A stretch of 64,000 bases of DNA, taken from assembly GCF_001877035.1 (NCBI RefSeq), contig NZ_CP015756.1, positions 2,285,001-2,349,000 on the forward strand. Reading direction: 5' to 3'. Under the pieces are notes generated by a model, which was not told the DNA's origin, searched no databases, and worked only from the letters and a program-made list of their open reading frames with translations. A program made the translations under genes and the position numbers. The DNA is from Clostridium estertheticum subsp. estertheticum (GTDB taxonomy: Bacteria > Bacillota > Clostridia > Clostridiales > Clostridiaceae). Shown here in pieces: positions 36,393-47,434 of this stretch (positions are counted from its first letter, which is position 1; the number at the start of each line of letters is the position of its first letter).

Positions 36393-36798
36393 ACCGTAAC
36401 AGCTCCTTTTTAGTAAAATGCTATATTATGTTTTATACTTCTTTATTAAAATTTATAATTATGTATTATTTTGAATAATAATGACTTTATGAATAATAGC
36501 ATAATAAATTTTAAATATCAATAACTTGATATTATATTGTAGGAAAAATTTTTATACAATGTATGAGGGGTTCGTAAAAAAAGTAGACTGAAGAGTGGGT
36601 GAATAATATAATTGCTACATAAACGATTTTTAATTAAAGAAATAATTTAATATATAAACATCAATTGTTATAATTTTTAGAAATTATAGAAATTTTAAAA
36701 AATTAAAGGTTGACTTGCCTATAGAAAGATGGTAACATTTTAACAAGATGAAGTGTTAAAGCGATAAAGCAATAAAGTGCAATTAAAGGAGTGAAATT
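36393..36798. promoter_or_regulatory. Divergent intergenic region potA / hisZ
   Basis: 406 bases without a gene. The part near hisZ holds the his promoter (36710-36738). Between them the sequence is very AT-rich. I found no T-box (no GGGTGG-ACC box), no His-rich leader peptide and no terminator here. The pot promoter must lie in the left half but is not clear. Confidence 0.5.
36710..36738 (+). promoter_or_regulatory. Promoter of the histidine operon
   Basis: TTGACT, a 17-base spacer and TAACAT lie 61 bases before the hisZ ATG, giving a short leader of about 55 bases. Confidence 0.75.
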
Positions 36799-38088
36799 AT
36801 GAATAATTGGAAAAGACATATACCGGAAGGTTCAAGAGATATACTTTTCGAGGATTGTAATAATAAAATTAAGATTATAGATACACTTAGAAACTTGTAT
36901 ATAAGTACTGGTTATTTAGAAGTAATATCTCCAACACTGGAATTTTATGATGTTTTTCAGGGTGATGACGTATCAATTGAACAAGAAAAAATGTATAAGC
37001 TTTTTGATAATGCAGGAAGAATATTAGTGTTAAGGCCAGATATGACTATGCCAATAGCCAGAATTGCTGCCACAAAACTTCGGGATTCAGCATATCCGCT
37101 TCGAATATGTTATAGCGGTAATATATTTAGAATAAATGAAAATTGGAATGGAAAGGTTAGTGAAATGACCCAATCGGGAATTGAAATAATAGGAAGTGAA
37201 AGTCCAAAATCAGATGCCGAAGTAATTATAACTGCTATTTCATCATTACTTGCTATAGGAGTAAAAAAATTTGAACTTGAAATTGGTCAAGCTGAGTTTT
37301 TCAAGGGCCTTATTGAAGATATAGATCTTGATCATGAAGAAATGGAAAGATTACGAGGCCTTGTTGAAAATAAGAACTTTGGAGCATTAAGAGAATTTAT
37401 AGATGATAAAGAAGTAACCGTTGGTATAGAAAATGTAGAAGCTTTGAAAAAATTGCCAGAGCTGTTTGGTGGGATTGAAATACTTTGCGGTGCAAGAATG
37501 TTAACTCAAAATAGGAGAGCACTTGCAGCACTCGATACTATAGAAAAAATCTATGAGCGAATAGTAAGCGTAGGATTTGGTGAATATATTTCTATTGATT
37601 TAGGAATGGTACAGCATATTGATTATTATACTGGGATAACATTTAGAGGATATAGTAGTGAAGTTGGAACGACAATAATTAGTGGAGGAAGATATGATAA
37701 CCTAATATCAAAATTTGGTGCATCAATGCCAGCAGTTGGATTTGCCATAGATGTGGACAATATTCAGTCTGTCCTTTCAAAGCAAGGTAATGATAATGAG
37801 AAGGTCAATGAAAAATTCATGATTTATTTCGAAAATACTTTAGTAGCATGTGCATATAAGTTTGCAGAGCAAATTAGAGCCAAAGGTCTTAAGACTGAAT
37901 TAAGTTTATTTGAAGAAAAAGAAGAAACTCTGCATTATGCTCAGATAAAAGGAATAGATAAAATGATTTGTATACTAGAAGGGAACAAAATTGAATTAAT
38001 AGATACAAAAAGTAAAAAAAGCTTTAAGACAAGTACTGAGAAATTTATTAATGGTTTAGATATGTATATTAATATTTTGGAGGAATAA
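36799..38088 (+). CDS. hisZ: HisZ, ATP phosphoribosyltransferase regulatory subunit
   Basis: A histidyl-tRNA synthetase-like protein (429 residues) that lacks tRNA-charging activity and activates and regulates short-form HisG. Class II synthetase-like segments are visible: IPEGSRDILFED at the start, LEFYDVFQG, VLRPDMTMPIARI, and the YYTGITFRGY stretch near 276. It is the first gene of the ten-gene operon and is followed 2 bases later by the short hisG, the usual pairing. AAAGGAGTG precedes the ATG. Confidence 0.92.
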   Translation: MNNWKRHIPEGSRDILFEDCNNKIKIIDTLRNLYISTGYLEVISPTLEFYDVFQGDDVSIEQEKMYKLFDNAGRILVLRPDMTMPIARIAATKLRDSAYPLRICYSGNIFRINENWNGKVSEMTQSGIEIIGSESPKSDAEVIITAISSLLAIGVKKFELEIGQAEFFKGLIEDIDLDHEEMERLRGLVENKNFGALREFIDDKEVTVGIENVEALKKLPELFGGIEILCGARMLTQNRRALAALDTIEKIYERIVSVGFGEYISIDLGMVQHIDYYTGITFRGYSSEVGTTIISGGRYDNLISKFGASMPAVGFAIDVDNIQSVLSKQGNDNEKVNEKFMIYFENTLVACAYKFAEQIRAKGLKTELSLFEEKEETLHYAQIKGIDKMICILEGNKIELIDTKSKKSFKTSTEKFINGLDMYINILEE

Positions 38089-38090
38089 CT

Positions 38091-38738
38091 ATGAAAGTTA
38101 TACGTATAGCATTAACAAAAGGAAGATTAGAAAAGTATGCTATTTCTATGTTTGAAGATATAGGAATAGACTGTACAGATCTAAAAAATAAGGGAAGAAA
38201 ATTAATTCTTAAGGATGTAAAAAACAATATAGAATTTGTTTTAGTTAAGTCTACAGATGTTTTAACTTATGTAGAACATGGCGCAGCAGATATTGGAATT
38301 GTTGGGAAAGATACTTTAATGGAGCAAAATAAAGAATTTTATGAAGTAGTAGATTTAAAGGTTGGAAAATGTATGTTTGCAGTTGCAGCATTACCAAGTT
38401 TTAAAAGTTATGATGGATATAATCGCAAAAAAATAGCTACTAAATATCCAACAGTTGCAAAAGAATATTTCAAAAAAAATAATGAAGATGTTGAAATTAT
38501 TAAATTAGATGGGTCAGTGGAACTTGCTCCAATCCTTGAATTATCAGATGCAATTGTGGATTTAGTTGAAACAGGAGATACTCTTCGTGAAAACGGATTG
38601 ATTATTATAGAAAAAATATGTGATATTAGTGCAAGAATGATAGTAAATAGAGCTAGCATGAAGATGAAAAAGGATGAGATAGGTAATTTAATAGTTAAGG
38701 TTCAACAATATGTAGATAAAAATGAGGCGATGATATAG
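38091..38738 (+). CDS. hisG: ATP phosphoribosyltransferase catalytic subunit (short form)
   Basis: HisG joins ATP and PRPP in the first step of histidine synthesis. At 215 residues it is the short form without the C-terminal histidine-binding domain, so it needs HisZ, encoded next to it. Family motifs are IALTKGRLEKYA at the start, AADIGIVGKDTL near residue 66 and IVDLVETGDTLRENGL near residue 160. Its stop overlaps the GTG start of hisD by one base. Confidence 0.93.
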   Translation: MKVIRIALTKGRLEKYAISMFEDIGIDCTDLKNKGRKLILKDVKNNIEFVLVKSTDVLTYVEHGAADIGIVGKDTLMEQNKEFYEVVDLKVGKCMFAVAALPSFKSYDGYNRKKIATKYPTVAKEYFKKNNEDVEIIKLDGSVELAPILELSDAIVDLVETGDTLRENGLIIIEKICDISARMIVNRASMKMKKDEIGNLIVKVQQYVDKNEAMI

Positions 38739-40030
38739 TGATAAAAATTACAGAGGCAAATAGCACTGATGGAATAGAATATATGAAGTTTTTAAAAAAA
38801 AGAACGGAGGATGTTCAAAAGGATGTAAATATCATAGTAGATAAAATTTTAGCAGACGTAAGAACTAGAGGCGATGATGCTATAATTGAGTACACTCAGA
38901 AATTTGATAGTAAATTTGTTACACTTGCAAATTTTGTTGTAACAGATACAGAAATTAAAAATGCATATAAAATGGTTGACCAAGATTTTTTAGATGCTAT
39001 AAGACTAGCAAAAGTAAATGTTAAGGAATTTCACGAAAAACAAAAAAGAAATGCTTGGATGATGACAAAAGAAAAGGGTGCTATTTTGGGCCAAACTTTA
39101 AGAGGACTTGAAAGTGTTGGAATATATGTGCCTGGTGGCACGGCATCTTACCCGTCATCTGTTATTATGAATGCAATTCCAGCAAAGGTTGCAGGTGTTG
39201 AAAATCTAGTTATGGTAACACCACCACTTAATGATGGAACTGTGAATCCTCATATTCTTGTGGCAGCAGATATAGCTGGCGTTGATAAGATTTACAAAAT
39301 GGGTGGAGCGCAAGCGATTGCCGGACTTGCATATGGAACAGAAAAAATATCTAAAGTAGATAAAATAGTAGGGCCAGGAAATATCTATGTTGCTATGGCA
39401 AAAAAGAGTGTGTTTGGCTGCGTTGCCATAGATATGATCGCAGGTCCCAGTGAAATCTTAATTATTGCAGATGAGTTTGCAAATCAGCATTTCATTGCAG
39501 CGGATTTAATGTCGCAAGCAGAGCATGATGTTCTTGCGTCTGCTATGCTTATAACTACTTCAAGGGATCTTGCAAATAGGGTAGTCAAGGAGCTAGAAAT
39601 ACAGATAAAAGATATGAGTAGATGCAAAATCATTAAGGAGTCTTTAGAGAAATATGGAGTTATTTTGATAGCTCAAAATATAGATGAAGCTATAGAACTT
39701 GCGAATGACATTGCACCCGAGCATCTTGAGGTAATGGTTCGTGACCCATTTAATTATTTGGGTGATATAAAAAATGCGGGTTCCATATTTTTAGGTGAGT
39801 ATTCTCCAGAACCACTAGGAGATTATATGGCAGGACCTAATCATGTTCTACCAACAAGTGGAACTGCAAGATTCTTTTCACCATTATCTGTAGATGATTT
39901 CATCAAAAAATCAAGTTATATATATTATACTAAGGAAGCACTAAGTGAAGTTAAGGAAAAGGTAATAAAATTATCAGATGTTGAAGGGCTTACAGCTCAT
40001 GGAAATTCTATTAAAGTGAGGTTTAAATAA
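38738..40030 (+). CDS. hisD: Histidinol dehydrogenase
   Basis: HisD oxidises histidinol to histidine in two NAD-dependent steps. The 430-residue protein carries the conserved YVPGGTASYPSSVIMNAIPA segment near 128-146, the KIVGPGNIYVAMAK region, IDMIAGPSEILIIAD near 230 and the HVLPTSGTARF stretch near 368. It starts with GTG, in a TAGTG overlap with hisG, and its stop overlaps the hisC start by one base, pointing to translational coupling. Confidence 0.94.
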   Translation: MIKITEANSTDGIEYMKFLKKRTEDVQKDVNIIVDKILADVRTRGDDAIIEYTQKFDSKFVTLANFVVTDTEIKNAYKMVDQDFLDAIRLAKVNVKEFHEKQKRNAWMMTKEKGAILGQTLRGLESVGIYVPGGTASYPSSVIMNAIPAKVAGVENLVMVTPPLNDGTVNPHILVAADIAGVDKIYKMGGAQAIAGLAYGTEKISKVDKIVGPGNIYVAMAKKSVFGCVAIDMIAGPSEILIIADEFANQHFIAADLMSQAEHDVLASAMLITTSRDLANRVVKELEIQIKDMSRCKIIKESLEKYGVILIAQNIDEAIELANDIAPEHLEVMVRDPFNYLGDIKNAGSIFLGEYSPEPLGDYMAGPNHVLPTSGTARFFSPLSVDDFIKKSSYIYYTKEALSEVKEKVIKLSDVEGLTAHGNSIKVRFK

Positions 40031-41070
40031 TGATACAAGATATTTTTAGAAAAGATTTAGGTGATTTTGAATCATATAGTGCAGGTAAAACTGATTATAA
40101 AGTAAGGTTAAACGCCAATGAAAGTTTTACTAACCTTGATTTTGAAACTAGAAAAGAAATCGGCACGGTAATAGAGAATTCCATTTATAATAGGTATCCA
40201 GATCCAGATGCACTGGAGGTATGTGATCTTTATGCTAAATATGCTAATGTTTTAGGTATAAATGTAATGGCTGGAAATGGTTCAGATGAGTGTATTCAAA
40301 TAATCGCTCATACATTTTTAAATACTGGGGATAAAGTAGCAATGCAAAGTCCGGATTTCTCCATGTATGGATTATATACTAAGGTTGCTGGGGGAATTCC
40401 AATTGAATTTCCGCTAGGAGCCGAATTAGAATTGGATGTAGATGGTTTTATTTCCATGGCTAATAGTGAAAAGGTTAAAATCGTATTTTTATCTAACCCT
40501 AATAATCCTACTGGTAATATTATTAAAAGAGAGGATATTATTAAAATAATAGAAGGTTGCAAATGTATTGTAGTAATTGATGAGGCATACTTTGAATTTT
40601 ATGGCGAGAGTATCTTAGATAAAATAGATTTTTATGATAATTTAATTGTACTCAGAACTTGCTCAAAAATTGGTCTTGCAGCTATAAGGCTCGGATTTAT
40701 GATTACGAATAACGTTTTAATGTCTGAGCTTAAAAAAGTAAAACCACCTTATAATGTGAATTCTATTACTCAAAGTATAGCATGTGTTATATTAAAAAAA
40801 CCAGAAATAATATATAACAACGTTAAAAACATACTTGCAGAGAGAGTTTACTTATGGGAAAAATTGAGTTGTATTAATGGAATAAAGCTTTATAAAGCTA
40901 AAGCAAATTTTATACTAGTTGAGATCCCAAATGCTTTAGAAATTAAAGAAAAACTTTTAAAGCAGAGTATAAATGTGCGAAGTTATACTTCAGGGAAATT
41001 ACTAAACTGTTTGAGAATAACAATAGGAAGTAGAGAAGAAAATAACTGTTTATTAAAAAATATTATTTAA
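40030..41070 (+). CDS. hisC: Histidinol-phosphate aminotransferase
   Basis: HisC converts imidazole acetol phosphate to histidinol phosphate. It is a 346-residue PLP enzyme with LNANESFTNLD near 27-37, GNGSDECIQII near 80, SNPNNPTGN near 155, the DEAYFEF motif near 180 and the Schiff-base lysine in RTCSKIGLAAIRLGF near 213. The ATG overlaps the hisD stop (TAATG). Confidence 0.92.
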   Translation: MIQDIFRKDLGDFESYSAGKTDYKVRLNANESFTNLDFETRKEIGTVIENSIYNRYPDPDALEVCDLYAKYANVLGINVMAGNGSDECIQIIAHTFLNTGDKVAMQSPDFSMYGLYTKVAGGIPIEFPLGAELELDVDGFISMANSEKVKIVFLSNPNNPTGNIIKREDIIKIIEGCKCIVVIDEAYFEFYGESILDKIDFYDNLIVLRTCSKIGLAAIRLGFMITNNVLMSELKKVKPPYNVNSITQSIACVILKKPEIIYNNVKNILAERVYLWEKLSCINGIKLYKAKANFILVEIPNALEIKEKLLKQSINVRSYTSGKLLNCLRITIGSREENNCLLKNII

Positions 41071-41091
41071 ATTCACAAAGGAGCGAACTAT

Positions 41092-41682
41092 ATGATTCAA
41101 AGAGAAGCAAAAATATTAAGAAAAAGTAATGAAACTAATATTGAGGCACGTATAAATTTAGATGGAACTGGGAAATTTGAGGGTAATACAGGTATAGGCT
41201 TCTTTGATCATATGTTAAACCTTTTTGCAAAACATGGACTTCTAGATTTATATGTTAAGGCTGTGGGAGATTTATTTGTAGATTCTCATCATACTATTGA
41301 AGATGTAGGAATAGTGCTTGGACTTGCAATAAAGGAATCACTAAATGGCAAAGATGGGATAAAACGATATGGAACTAGTTTTGTACCTATGGATGAAACA
41401 TTGGCTACAGTGTCACTAGATTTGAGTGGTAGACCTTACCTTGTATTCGATGCAAATTTTACAGTAGATAAAATTGGAGATTTTGATACCGAAATGGTGG
41501 AAGAATTTTTTAGGGCTTTAGCTATGAATAGTGGGATAACACTTCATGCAAGAATAATTTATGGGAAAAATAATCATCATATGGTTGAAGGCTTATTCAA
41601 AGCTTTTGGAAAAGCATTAAGTGAGGCCTCAACATATGACAGTAGGATAAAAGGTGTTATGTCTACAAAGGGATCTTTATAA
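41092..41682 (+). CDS. hisB: Imidazoleglycerol-phosphate dehydratase
   Basis: HisB here is the dehydratase only (196 residues), without a fused histidinol phosphatase. The metal-binding motifs FFDHMLNLFAKHG near 37-49, DSHHTIEDVGI near 65-75 and KNNHHMVEGLFKAFGKAL near 160-177 are all present. The phosphatase step is therefore encoded elsewhere. AAAGGAGCG precedes the ATG. Confidence 0.94.
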   Translation: MIQREAKILRKSNETNIEARINLDGTGKFEGNTGIGFFDHMLNLFAKHGLLDLYVKAVGDLFVDSHHTIEDVGIVLGLAIKESLNGKDGIKRYGTSFVPMDETLATVSLDLSGRPYLVFDANFTVDKIGDFDTEMVEEFFRALAMNSGITLHARIIYGKNNHHMVEGLFKAFGKALSEASTYDSRIKGVMSTKGSL

Positions 41683-41693
41683 GGAGGAAAACT

Positions 41694-42296
41694 ATGATAG
41701 CAATAGTGGATTATGGTGTTGGAAATTTGAATAGCGTTCAAAATGCACTTAAATCATTGAATATTTTGTCGATTATATCATCAAATGCTGAGGAAATATC
41801 AAAATGTAGAAGCATTATTGTTCCAGGGGTAGGTGCCTTTCCAGATGCAATGAAGAATATGAAAGAGACTGGAATAGATGAGGTAATTAAACAGGCTGCT
41901 AAAGAAGGGAAACCAATACTTGGCATATGTCTTGGTATGCAACTTTTCTTTGATGAAAGTTGTGAGGTAGAGAAATGCCAGGGACTAGGATTATTAAAAG
42001 GAAACATCATAAAACTAGAGGGTTCTATAAAAATTCCACATATGGGATGGAATAGTTTATCCTTTGAAAATAATTCTCCCTTGCTTAGAGGTATAGAAGA
42101 AAATCAGTATGTATATTTTGTACATTCTTATTATGCAGTAAATTGTGAGGAGGGTATTGTAAATGCATATAGTATATATGAGAAAAAGATACCTGCAATT
42201 GTAAGTAAGGGCAATATATTTGGTATGCAGTTTCATCCAGAGAAAAGTGGAGATTTTGGGATGAAATTACTTAAAAACTTCGCGGAGGTAGTGTAA
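41694..42296 (+). CDS. hisH: Imidazole glycerol phosphate synthase, glutaminase subunit
   Basis: A class I glutamine amidotransferase of 200 residues that supplies ammonia to HisF. The nucleophile elbow [10 protein letters not shown] is near residues 77-86, the oxyanion region is [11 protein letters not shown], and the His-Glu pair is in [13 protein letters not shown] near 180. AAGGAGG precedes the ATG, and its stop overlaps the hisA start by one base. Confidence 0.94.
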   Translation: MIAIVDYGVGNLNSVQNALKSLNILSIISSNAEEISKCRSIIVPGVGAFPDAMKNMKETGIDEVIKQAAKEGKPILGICLGMQLFFDESCEVEKCQGLGLLKGNIIKLEGSIKIPHMGWNSLSFENNSPLLRGIEENQYVYFVHSYYAVNCEEGIVNAYSIYEKKIPAIVSKGNIFGMQFHPEKSGDFGMKLLKNFAEVV

Positions 42297-43012
42297 TGAA
42301 AATATTTCCAGCAATAGATTTAAAAGATGGAAAATGTGTTAGACTTTTTAAGGGTGAATTTATGTCAGCGAAAGTTGTAGGGGAAGATCCACTACAAACT
42401 GCCTTAAACTTTATGAATAAGGGAGCAGAATATTTGCATATGGTAGATCTAGATGGAGCATTAAGAGGATCTATTGAAAATTTAAATAGTATAAATAAAA
42501 TAATAAATGATTTGAAAATCCCTATACAACTTGGCGGTGGAATTAGAAGCATAGATACCATAGACATGTTAATTAATAAAGGATTAAGTAGAGTTATACT
42601 AGGTACTGCAGCTTTAAATAATCCATCACTTGTAAAAGAAGCTGTTAAAAAATTTGGAGATAAAATTGCAATTGGAATAGATGCAAGAGAGGGTTTTGTA
42701 GCAGTAGAAGGTTGGCAAAAAAGTAGTAAAGTTGAATATATAGATTTTGCAAAACAAATGGAAAACATAGGCATAAAAACTATAATATTTACTGATATAA
42801 GTCGTGATGGAACTTTGACTGGACCTAATTTTGAGGCAACCGGGAAAATTAATGACGAGGTTTCTTGCGATATTATTGCATCTGGTGGCATGAAAAACAT
42901 TGATGATATAAAGAAGCTTAAGGAAATGAATATATATGGAGCAATTATAGGAAAAGCTATTTACAGTGGAAATATATCACTTGAAGAAGCAATACTTGCG
43001 GGGAGGGCCTAG
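42296..43012 (+). CDS. hisA: ProFAR isomerase HisA
   Basis: A 238-residue beta/alpha barrel that isomerises ProFAR to PRFAR. The catalytic Asp is in [19 protein letters not shown] at residue 8; phosphate-binding motifs QLGGGIRS near 79 and GTAALNNP near 102 are typical, and the second Asp lies in [14 protein letters not shown] near 129. It starts in a TAATG overlap with hisH and ends 3 bases before hisF. Confidence 0.94.
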   Translation: MKIFPAIDLKDGKCVRLFKGEFMSAKVVGEDPLQTALNFMNKGAEYLHMVDLDGALRGSIENLNSINKIINDLKIPIQLGGGIRSIDTIDMLINKGLSRVILGTAALNNPSLVKEAVKKFGDKIAIGIDAREGFVAVEGWQKSSKVEYIDFAKQMENIGIKTIIFTDISRDGTLTGPNFEATGKINDEVSCDIIASGGMKNIDDIKKLKEMNIYGAIIGKAIYSGNISLEEAILAGRA

Positions 43013-43015
43013 TCG

Positions 43016-43777
43016 ATGCTTACTAAAAGAATAATTCCTTGTCTTGATGTAACTAATGGGAGAGTAATGAAAGGAATAAACTTTGTGAACTTAACTGACG
43101 TAGGAGATCCTGTTGAAATTGCAGAGTTCTACAACAGCGAAGGTGCAGATGAAATTGTATTTTTAGATATAACAGCCACTCATGAGGGAAGAAAAACAAT
43201 GATAGATGTTATAAAAAGGACTGCTGAGAAAGTATTTATTCCTCTCACTGTAGGGGGAGGAATTAAAAGCTTAGAGGATTTTAAAGAAATACTTAGAGCA
43301 GGAGCTGATAAAATATCTATAAACTCTGCTGCAATTCGTAATCCTAAACTTATAACGCAGGCAGCATCAAAATATGGAAGCCAATGCGTTGTGGTTGCAA
43401 TAGATGGAAAGAAAAATGAGAATAATATAGGATGGCATGTAGTTATAAATGGTGGAAGAATAAATACAGGGCTCGATGCAGTTAAATGGGCAAAAGAAGT
43501 TGAAGAACTAGGCGCAGGTGAAATACTTTTAACAAGTATGGATGCAGATGGAACAAAACAAGGGTATGATATAGAGTTTATAAATGCAATAACAGATATT
43601 GTAAATATACCTGTAGTTGCATCAGGTGGATGTGGGAAAATAGATGACTTTTATGATGTTTTTGAAAGGAGTGGAGCAGATGCTGCACTTGCGGCTTCTT
43701 TGTTTCATTACAAAGAACTATCAATTAGAGAAGTAAAAGAGTATCTTAAACAGAAAGATGTTGAAATTAGAATTTAG
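43016..43777 (+). CDS. hisF: Imidazole glycerol phosphate synthase, cyclase subunit
   Basis: A 253-residue barrel that closes the imidazole ring using ammonia from HisH. The signature [16 protein letters not shown] at residues 5-20 holds the catalytic Asp11. Others are [11 protein letters not shown] near 81, [12 protein letters not shown] near 99 and [14 protein letters not shown] near 172 with the second catalytic Asp. It is homologous to HisA in the preceding gene. Confidence 0.95.
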   Translation: MLTKRIIPCLDVTNGRVMKGINFVNLTDVGDPVEIAEFYNSEGADEIVFLDITATHEGRKTMIDVIKRTAEKVFIPLTVGGGIKSLEDFKEILRAGADKISINSAAIRNPKLITQAASKYGSQCVVVAIDGKKNENNIGWHVVINGGRINTGLDAVKWAKEVEELGAGEILLTSMDADGTKQGYDIEFINAITDIVNIPVVASGGCGKIDDFYDVFERSGADAALAASLFHYKELSIREVKEYLKQKDVEIRI

Positions 43778-43810
43778 GAATAAAAAAAATAAAGAAATGT
43801 GGTGGTTAAT

Positions 43811-44140
43811 TTGGAGAGTATAAACGAAATTCAATTTAATAATGGGTTAATACCTGCAATTATTCAGGAACAGTGTAGTGGAGAAGTTTTAATGCTTGCA
43901 TATATGAATGAGGAGTCTTTAAAAAAAACAATGGAAACTGGAACTACTTGGTTTTTTAGCAGATCAAGAAATAAGCTGTGGAACAAGGGAGAAACTTCAG
44001 GGCATTTTCAATATGTAAAAAGTATAAGTTTCGATTGTGATGGAGATACAATTCTTATTAAAGCAAAGCAAGTAGGAGTTGCTTGTCATACTGGGAATAA
44101 AACTTGTTTTTACAGAGAAATATGGAAGCAGAAACCATAA
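43811..44140 (+). CDS. hisI: Phosphoribosyl-AMP cyclohydrolase
   Basis: A stand-alone 109-residue HisI. The zinc and catalytic segments [33 protein letters not shown] and [27 protein letters not shown] are all present. A TTG start at 43811 is preferred: GTGG lies 5 bases before it and the protein then begins MESINEIQF; the GTG at 43799 would overlap that site. The cyclohydrolase and pyrophosphohydrolase (hisE) are separate genes here, not the fused hisIE of many bacteria. Confidence 0.92.
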   Translation: MESINEIQFNNGLIPAIIQEQCSGEVLMLAYMNEESLKKTMETGTTWFFSRSRNKLWNKGETSGHFQYVKSISFDCDGDTILIKAKQVGVACHTGNKTCFYREIWKQKP

Positions 44141-44196
44141 CTGAAAAAGCAATAACAATTAATGCTTTAAAATAAATATAAAAGGAGAATTGTAAA

Positions 44197-44532
44197 ATGA
44201 GTGAAACTAATGTAGTACAGGAACTTTATAAGATAATTGAGGAAAGAAAAGCTAGCCCTATAGAAGGGTCATACACTAGTTATCTTTTTGAAGAAGGAAT
44301 TGATAAAATTCTTAAAAAAGTTGGAGAAGAAAGTGCGGAAGTAATAATTAGCAGCAAAAACGATGACGATAATGAGACTGTTGGAGAAATATCAGACTTA
44401 TTTTATCACACATTAGTACTTATGGTGGCAAAGGGTATAAAAATAGATGATGTTGTAGCTGAACTAGAAAAAAGACGTGGGAAGATATGCAATAAAAAAC
44501 AAAAGAGAGTAGATATTGAAAGTATACACTAG
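44197..44532 (+). CDS. hisE: Phosphoribosyl-ATP pyrophosphatase
   Basis: A 111-residue all-helical MazG-like HisE. The metal-binding EESAEVII and [13 protein letters not shown] segments near residues 39-78 are visible. It is the last gene of the his operon, 56 bases after hisI with AAAGGAG before the ATG, and is followed by a strong terminator. Confidence 0.93.
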   Translation: MSETNVVQELYKIIEERKASPIEGSYTSYLFEEGIDKILKKVGEESAEVIISSKNDDDNETVGEISDLFYHTLVLMVAKGIKIDDVVAELEKRRGKICNKKQKRVDIESIH

Positions 44533-44561
44533 GCTATTAAAAACTAATCTTAAAAACAAAT

Positions 44562-44593
44562 AAAAACATCCAATATTGCAATTGGATGTTTTT
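44562..44593. terminator. Bidirectional terminator between his and glp operons
   Basis: Thirteen-base perfect arms (AAAAACATCCAAT / ATTGGATGTTTTT) around a 6-base loop, with A and T runs on both strands. It serves the convergent ends of hisE and glpF. Confidence 0.85.
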
Positions 44594-44654
44594 ATTTGTT
44601 TAGTTATTTATATTAATTAAGTTATTATTTCTTACTTAAAATTTTAAAACTAAA

Positions 44655-45362
44655 TTAACCAAACATAGCAACGACTGCGAATGCTCCAGCAAGACCACCA
44701 CAAATTGGAGCTACTACTGGTATCCAAGCATATCCCCAATTAGAATCACCTTTACCAGCGATTGGTAATATTGCATGAGCTATTCTTGGTCCTAAATCCC
44801 TTGCAGGGTTAATCGCATATCCAGTTGGACCTCCTAAACATAAACCAATTACTAAAATTACAAATGCTGCAATAAGTGGACCAAATCCAGGAGATGATTT
44901 TGTTTGAGCAACTCCTAGTAATGCAAATACTAATACAAATGTACCTATAAATTCTGATAAAAAGTTTGCTGGTGTACATTTAATTCTAGGTGCTGTGCAG
45001 AATACAGCAAGTTTTCCTGCTTTGTTATCTGTAACTGCCCAATGAGGGTAATACATAAGCCAAACTAGAACTCCACCGACTATTCCTCCAAGCATCTCAG
45101 CTGCGATATAACCAGGTACTACTGACCATGATAAATTACCAATAGCAGCGAGTGCTATAGTAAGTGCAGGATTAAATGACGCACCACTAGCTGGTCCGAA
45201 GATGTAGGCCGGAATACCGACTGCAAATGCCCAACCAAAAGCTATAACTATTAATCCACCATCATGTCCATTTGTATCATCTAAAACTACATTTGCAACT
45301 ACGCCATCACCAAGAAGAATTAGTAATGCTGTTCCGAAAAACTCTGCATAATATTGTAACAT
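44655..45362 (-). CDS. glpF: Glycerol uptake facilitator
   Basis: A 235-residue MIP-family channel. The first Asn-Pro-Ala box lies in GASFNPALTIALA near residues 61-73 and the second in YAINPARDLGPR near 182-193. The Asp of the second box and the Gly/Arg surroundings mark an aquaglyceroporin rather than a water-only channel. It is downstream of glpK on the same strand, with a GGGGGA ribosome site. A weak 8-base inverted repeat (45394-45426) lies between glpK and glpF. Confidence 0.93.
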   Translation of the reverse strand: MLQYYAEFFGTALLILLGDGVVANVVLDDTNGHDGGLIVIAFGWAFAVGIPAYIFGPASGASFNPALTIALAAIGNLSWSVVPGYIAAEMLGGIVGGVLVWLMYYPHWAVTDNKAGKLAVFCTAPRIKCTPANFLSEFIGTFVLVFALLGVAQTKSSPGFGPLIAAFVILVIGLCLGGPTGYAINPARDLGPRIAHAILPIAGKGDSNWGYAWIPVVAPICGGLAGAFAVVAMFG

Positions 45363-45440
45363 AATATTATCCCCCTATATAAATTATTTAGTCCAGAAGT
45401 AAAATACATTAAGCATTCTACTTCTGATAATATGTTATAT

Positions 45441-46974
<1,534 letters not shown>

Positions 46975-46990
46975 TAGAATTTATAAAAAC

Positions 46991-47017
46991 CACGATATTA
47001 TATTGAATAATATCGTG
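46991..47017 (-). terminator. Hairpin between DUF1667 gene and glpK
   Basis: Perfect 11-base arms CACGATATTAT / ATAATATCGTG around a 5-base loop, followed on the minus strand by GTTTTTAT. It may end the upstream oxidoreductase transcript or, if a promoter lies before it, act as a second GlpP-controlled leader terminator for glpKF. Confidence 0.7.
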
Positions 47018-47062
47018 AATCTTTCATTAATATAATACTAATATATTGTAATGATAATCGTA

Positions 47063-47428
47063 TTATACCACGTAAATATTCTTAGTGGCTATAATATTTA
47101 CTCCTGTATTAAGTACATTTTCGAGAACCACATCACCTATATGAATAGGAGCTTTCATTACAATACCTTTTAATGCTTTTACACAATCAAACATTAAATC
47201 CTTTGGTATATCACTCTGCGTTTTTACAGGAAGTACTTTAGCGTTTCCTCCAGAAACAAAAACAGATGAAGTGACAATTCTTGTAGGATTAGTACATTCT
47301 TTCTTACCGTAAGTCTCACCAATTTTGCAATTATTTCCTGATACGCTTATAACTTCTTTGCCCTTAAGTTCTACTGTAAGAGCACAACCTACAGGACAGC
47401 CTATGCACGTCAATTCCCTTGTACTCAT
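47063..47428 (-). CDS. DUF1667 protein of the glycerol-3-phosphate oxidation locus
   Basis: A 121-residue DUF1667 protein. The N-terminal cysteine pattern CIGCPVGCAL at residues 8-17 and two later cysteines (Cys33, Cys46, in CKIG and ECTNP) suggest an iron-sulfur or other metal site. In clostridia it travels with the two FAD oxidoreductases encoded upstream here. It is 6 bases downstream of the second oxidoreductase and likely its small electron-transfer subunit, which is inference from context rather than a demonstrated role. Confidence 0.88.
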   Translation of the reverse strand: MSTRELTCIGCPVGCALTVELKGKEVISVSGNNCKIGETYGKKECTNPTRIVTSSVFVSGGNAKVLPVKTQSDIPKDLMFDCVKALKGIVMKAPIHIGDVVLENVLNTGVNIIATKNIYVV

Positions 47429-47434
47429 AATATA

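Noticed and set aside
36560-36798. T-box leader for the histidine operon
   Set aside because: A short AGTAGACTGAAGAG stretch is faintly like stem I of a T-box, but there is no GGGTGGNACC box and no terminator before hisZ.
42271-42900. Long minus-strand ORF opposite hisA
   Set aside because: It is the antisense shadow of hisA; no ribosome site and no family resemblance.
45394-45426. Inverted repeat between glpK and glpF as a terminator
   Set aside because: Only 8 base pairs with a 17-base loop and no T-run; too weak to call.
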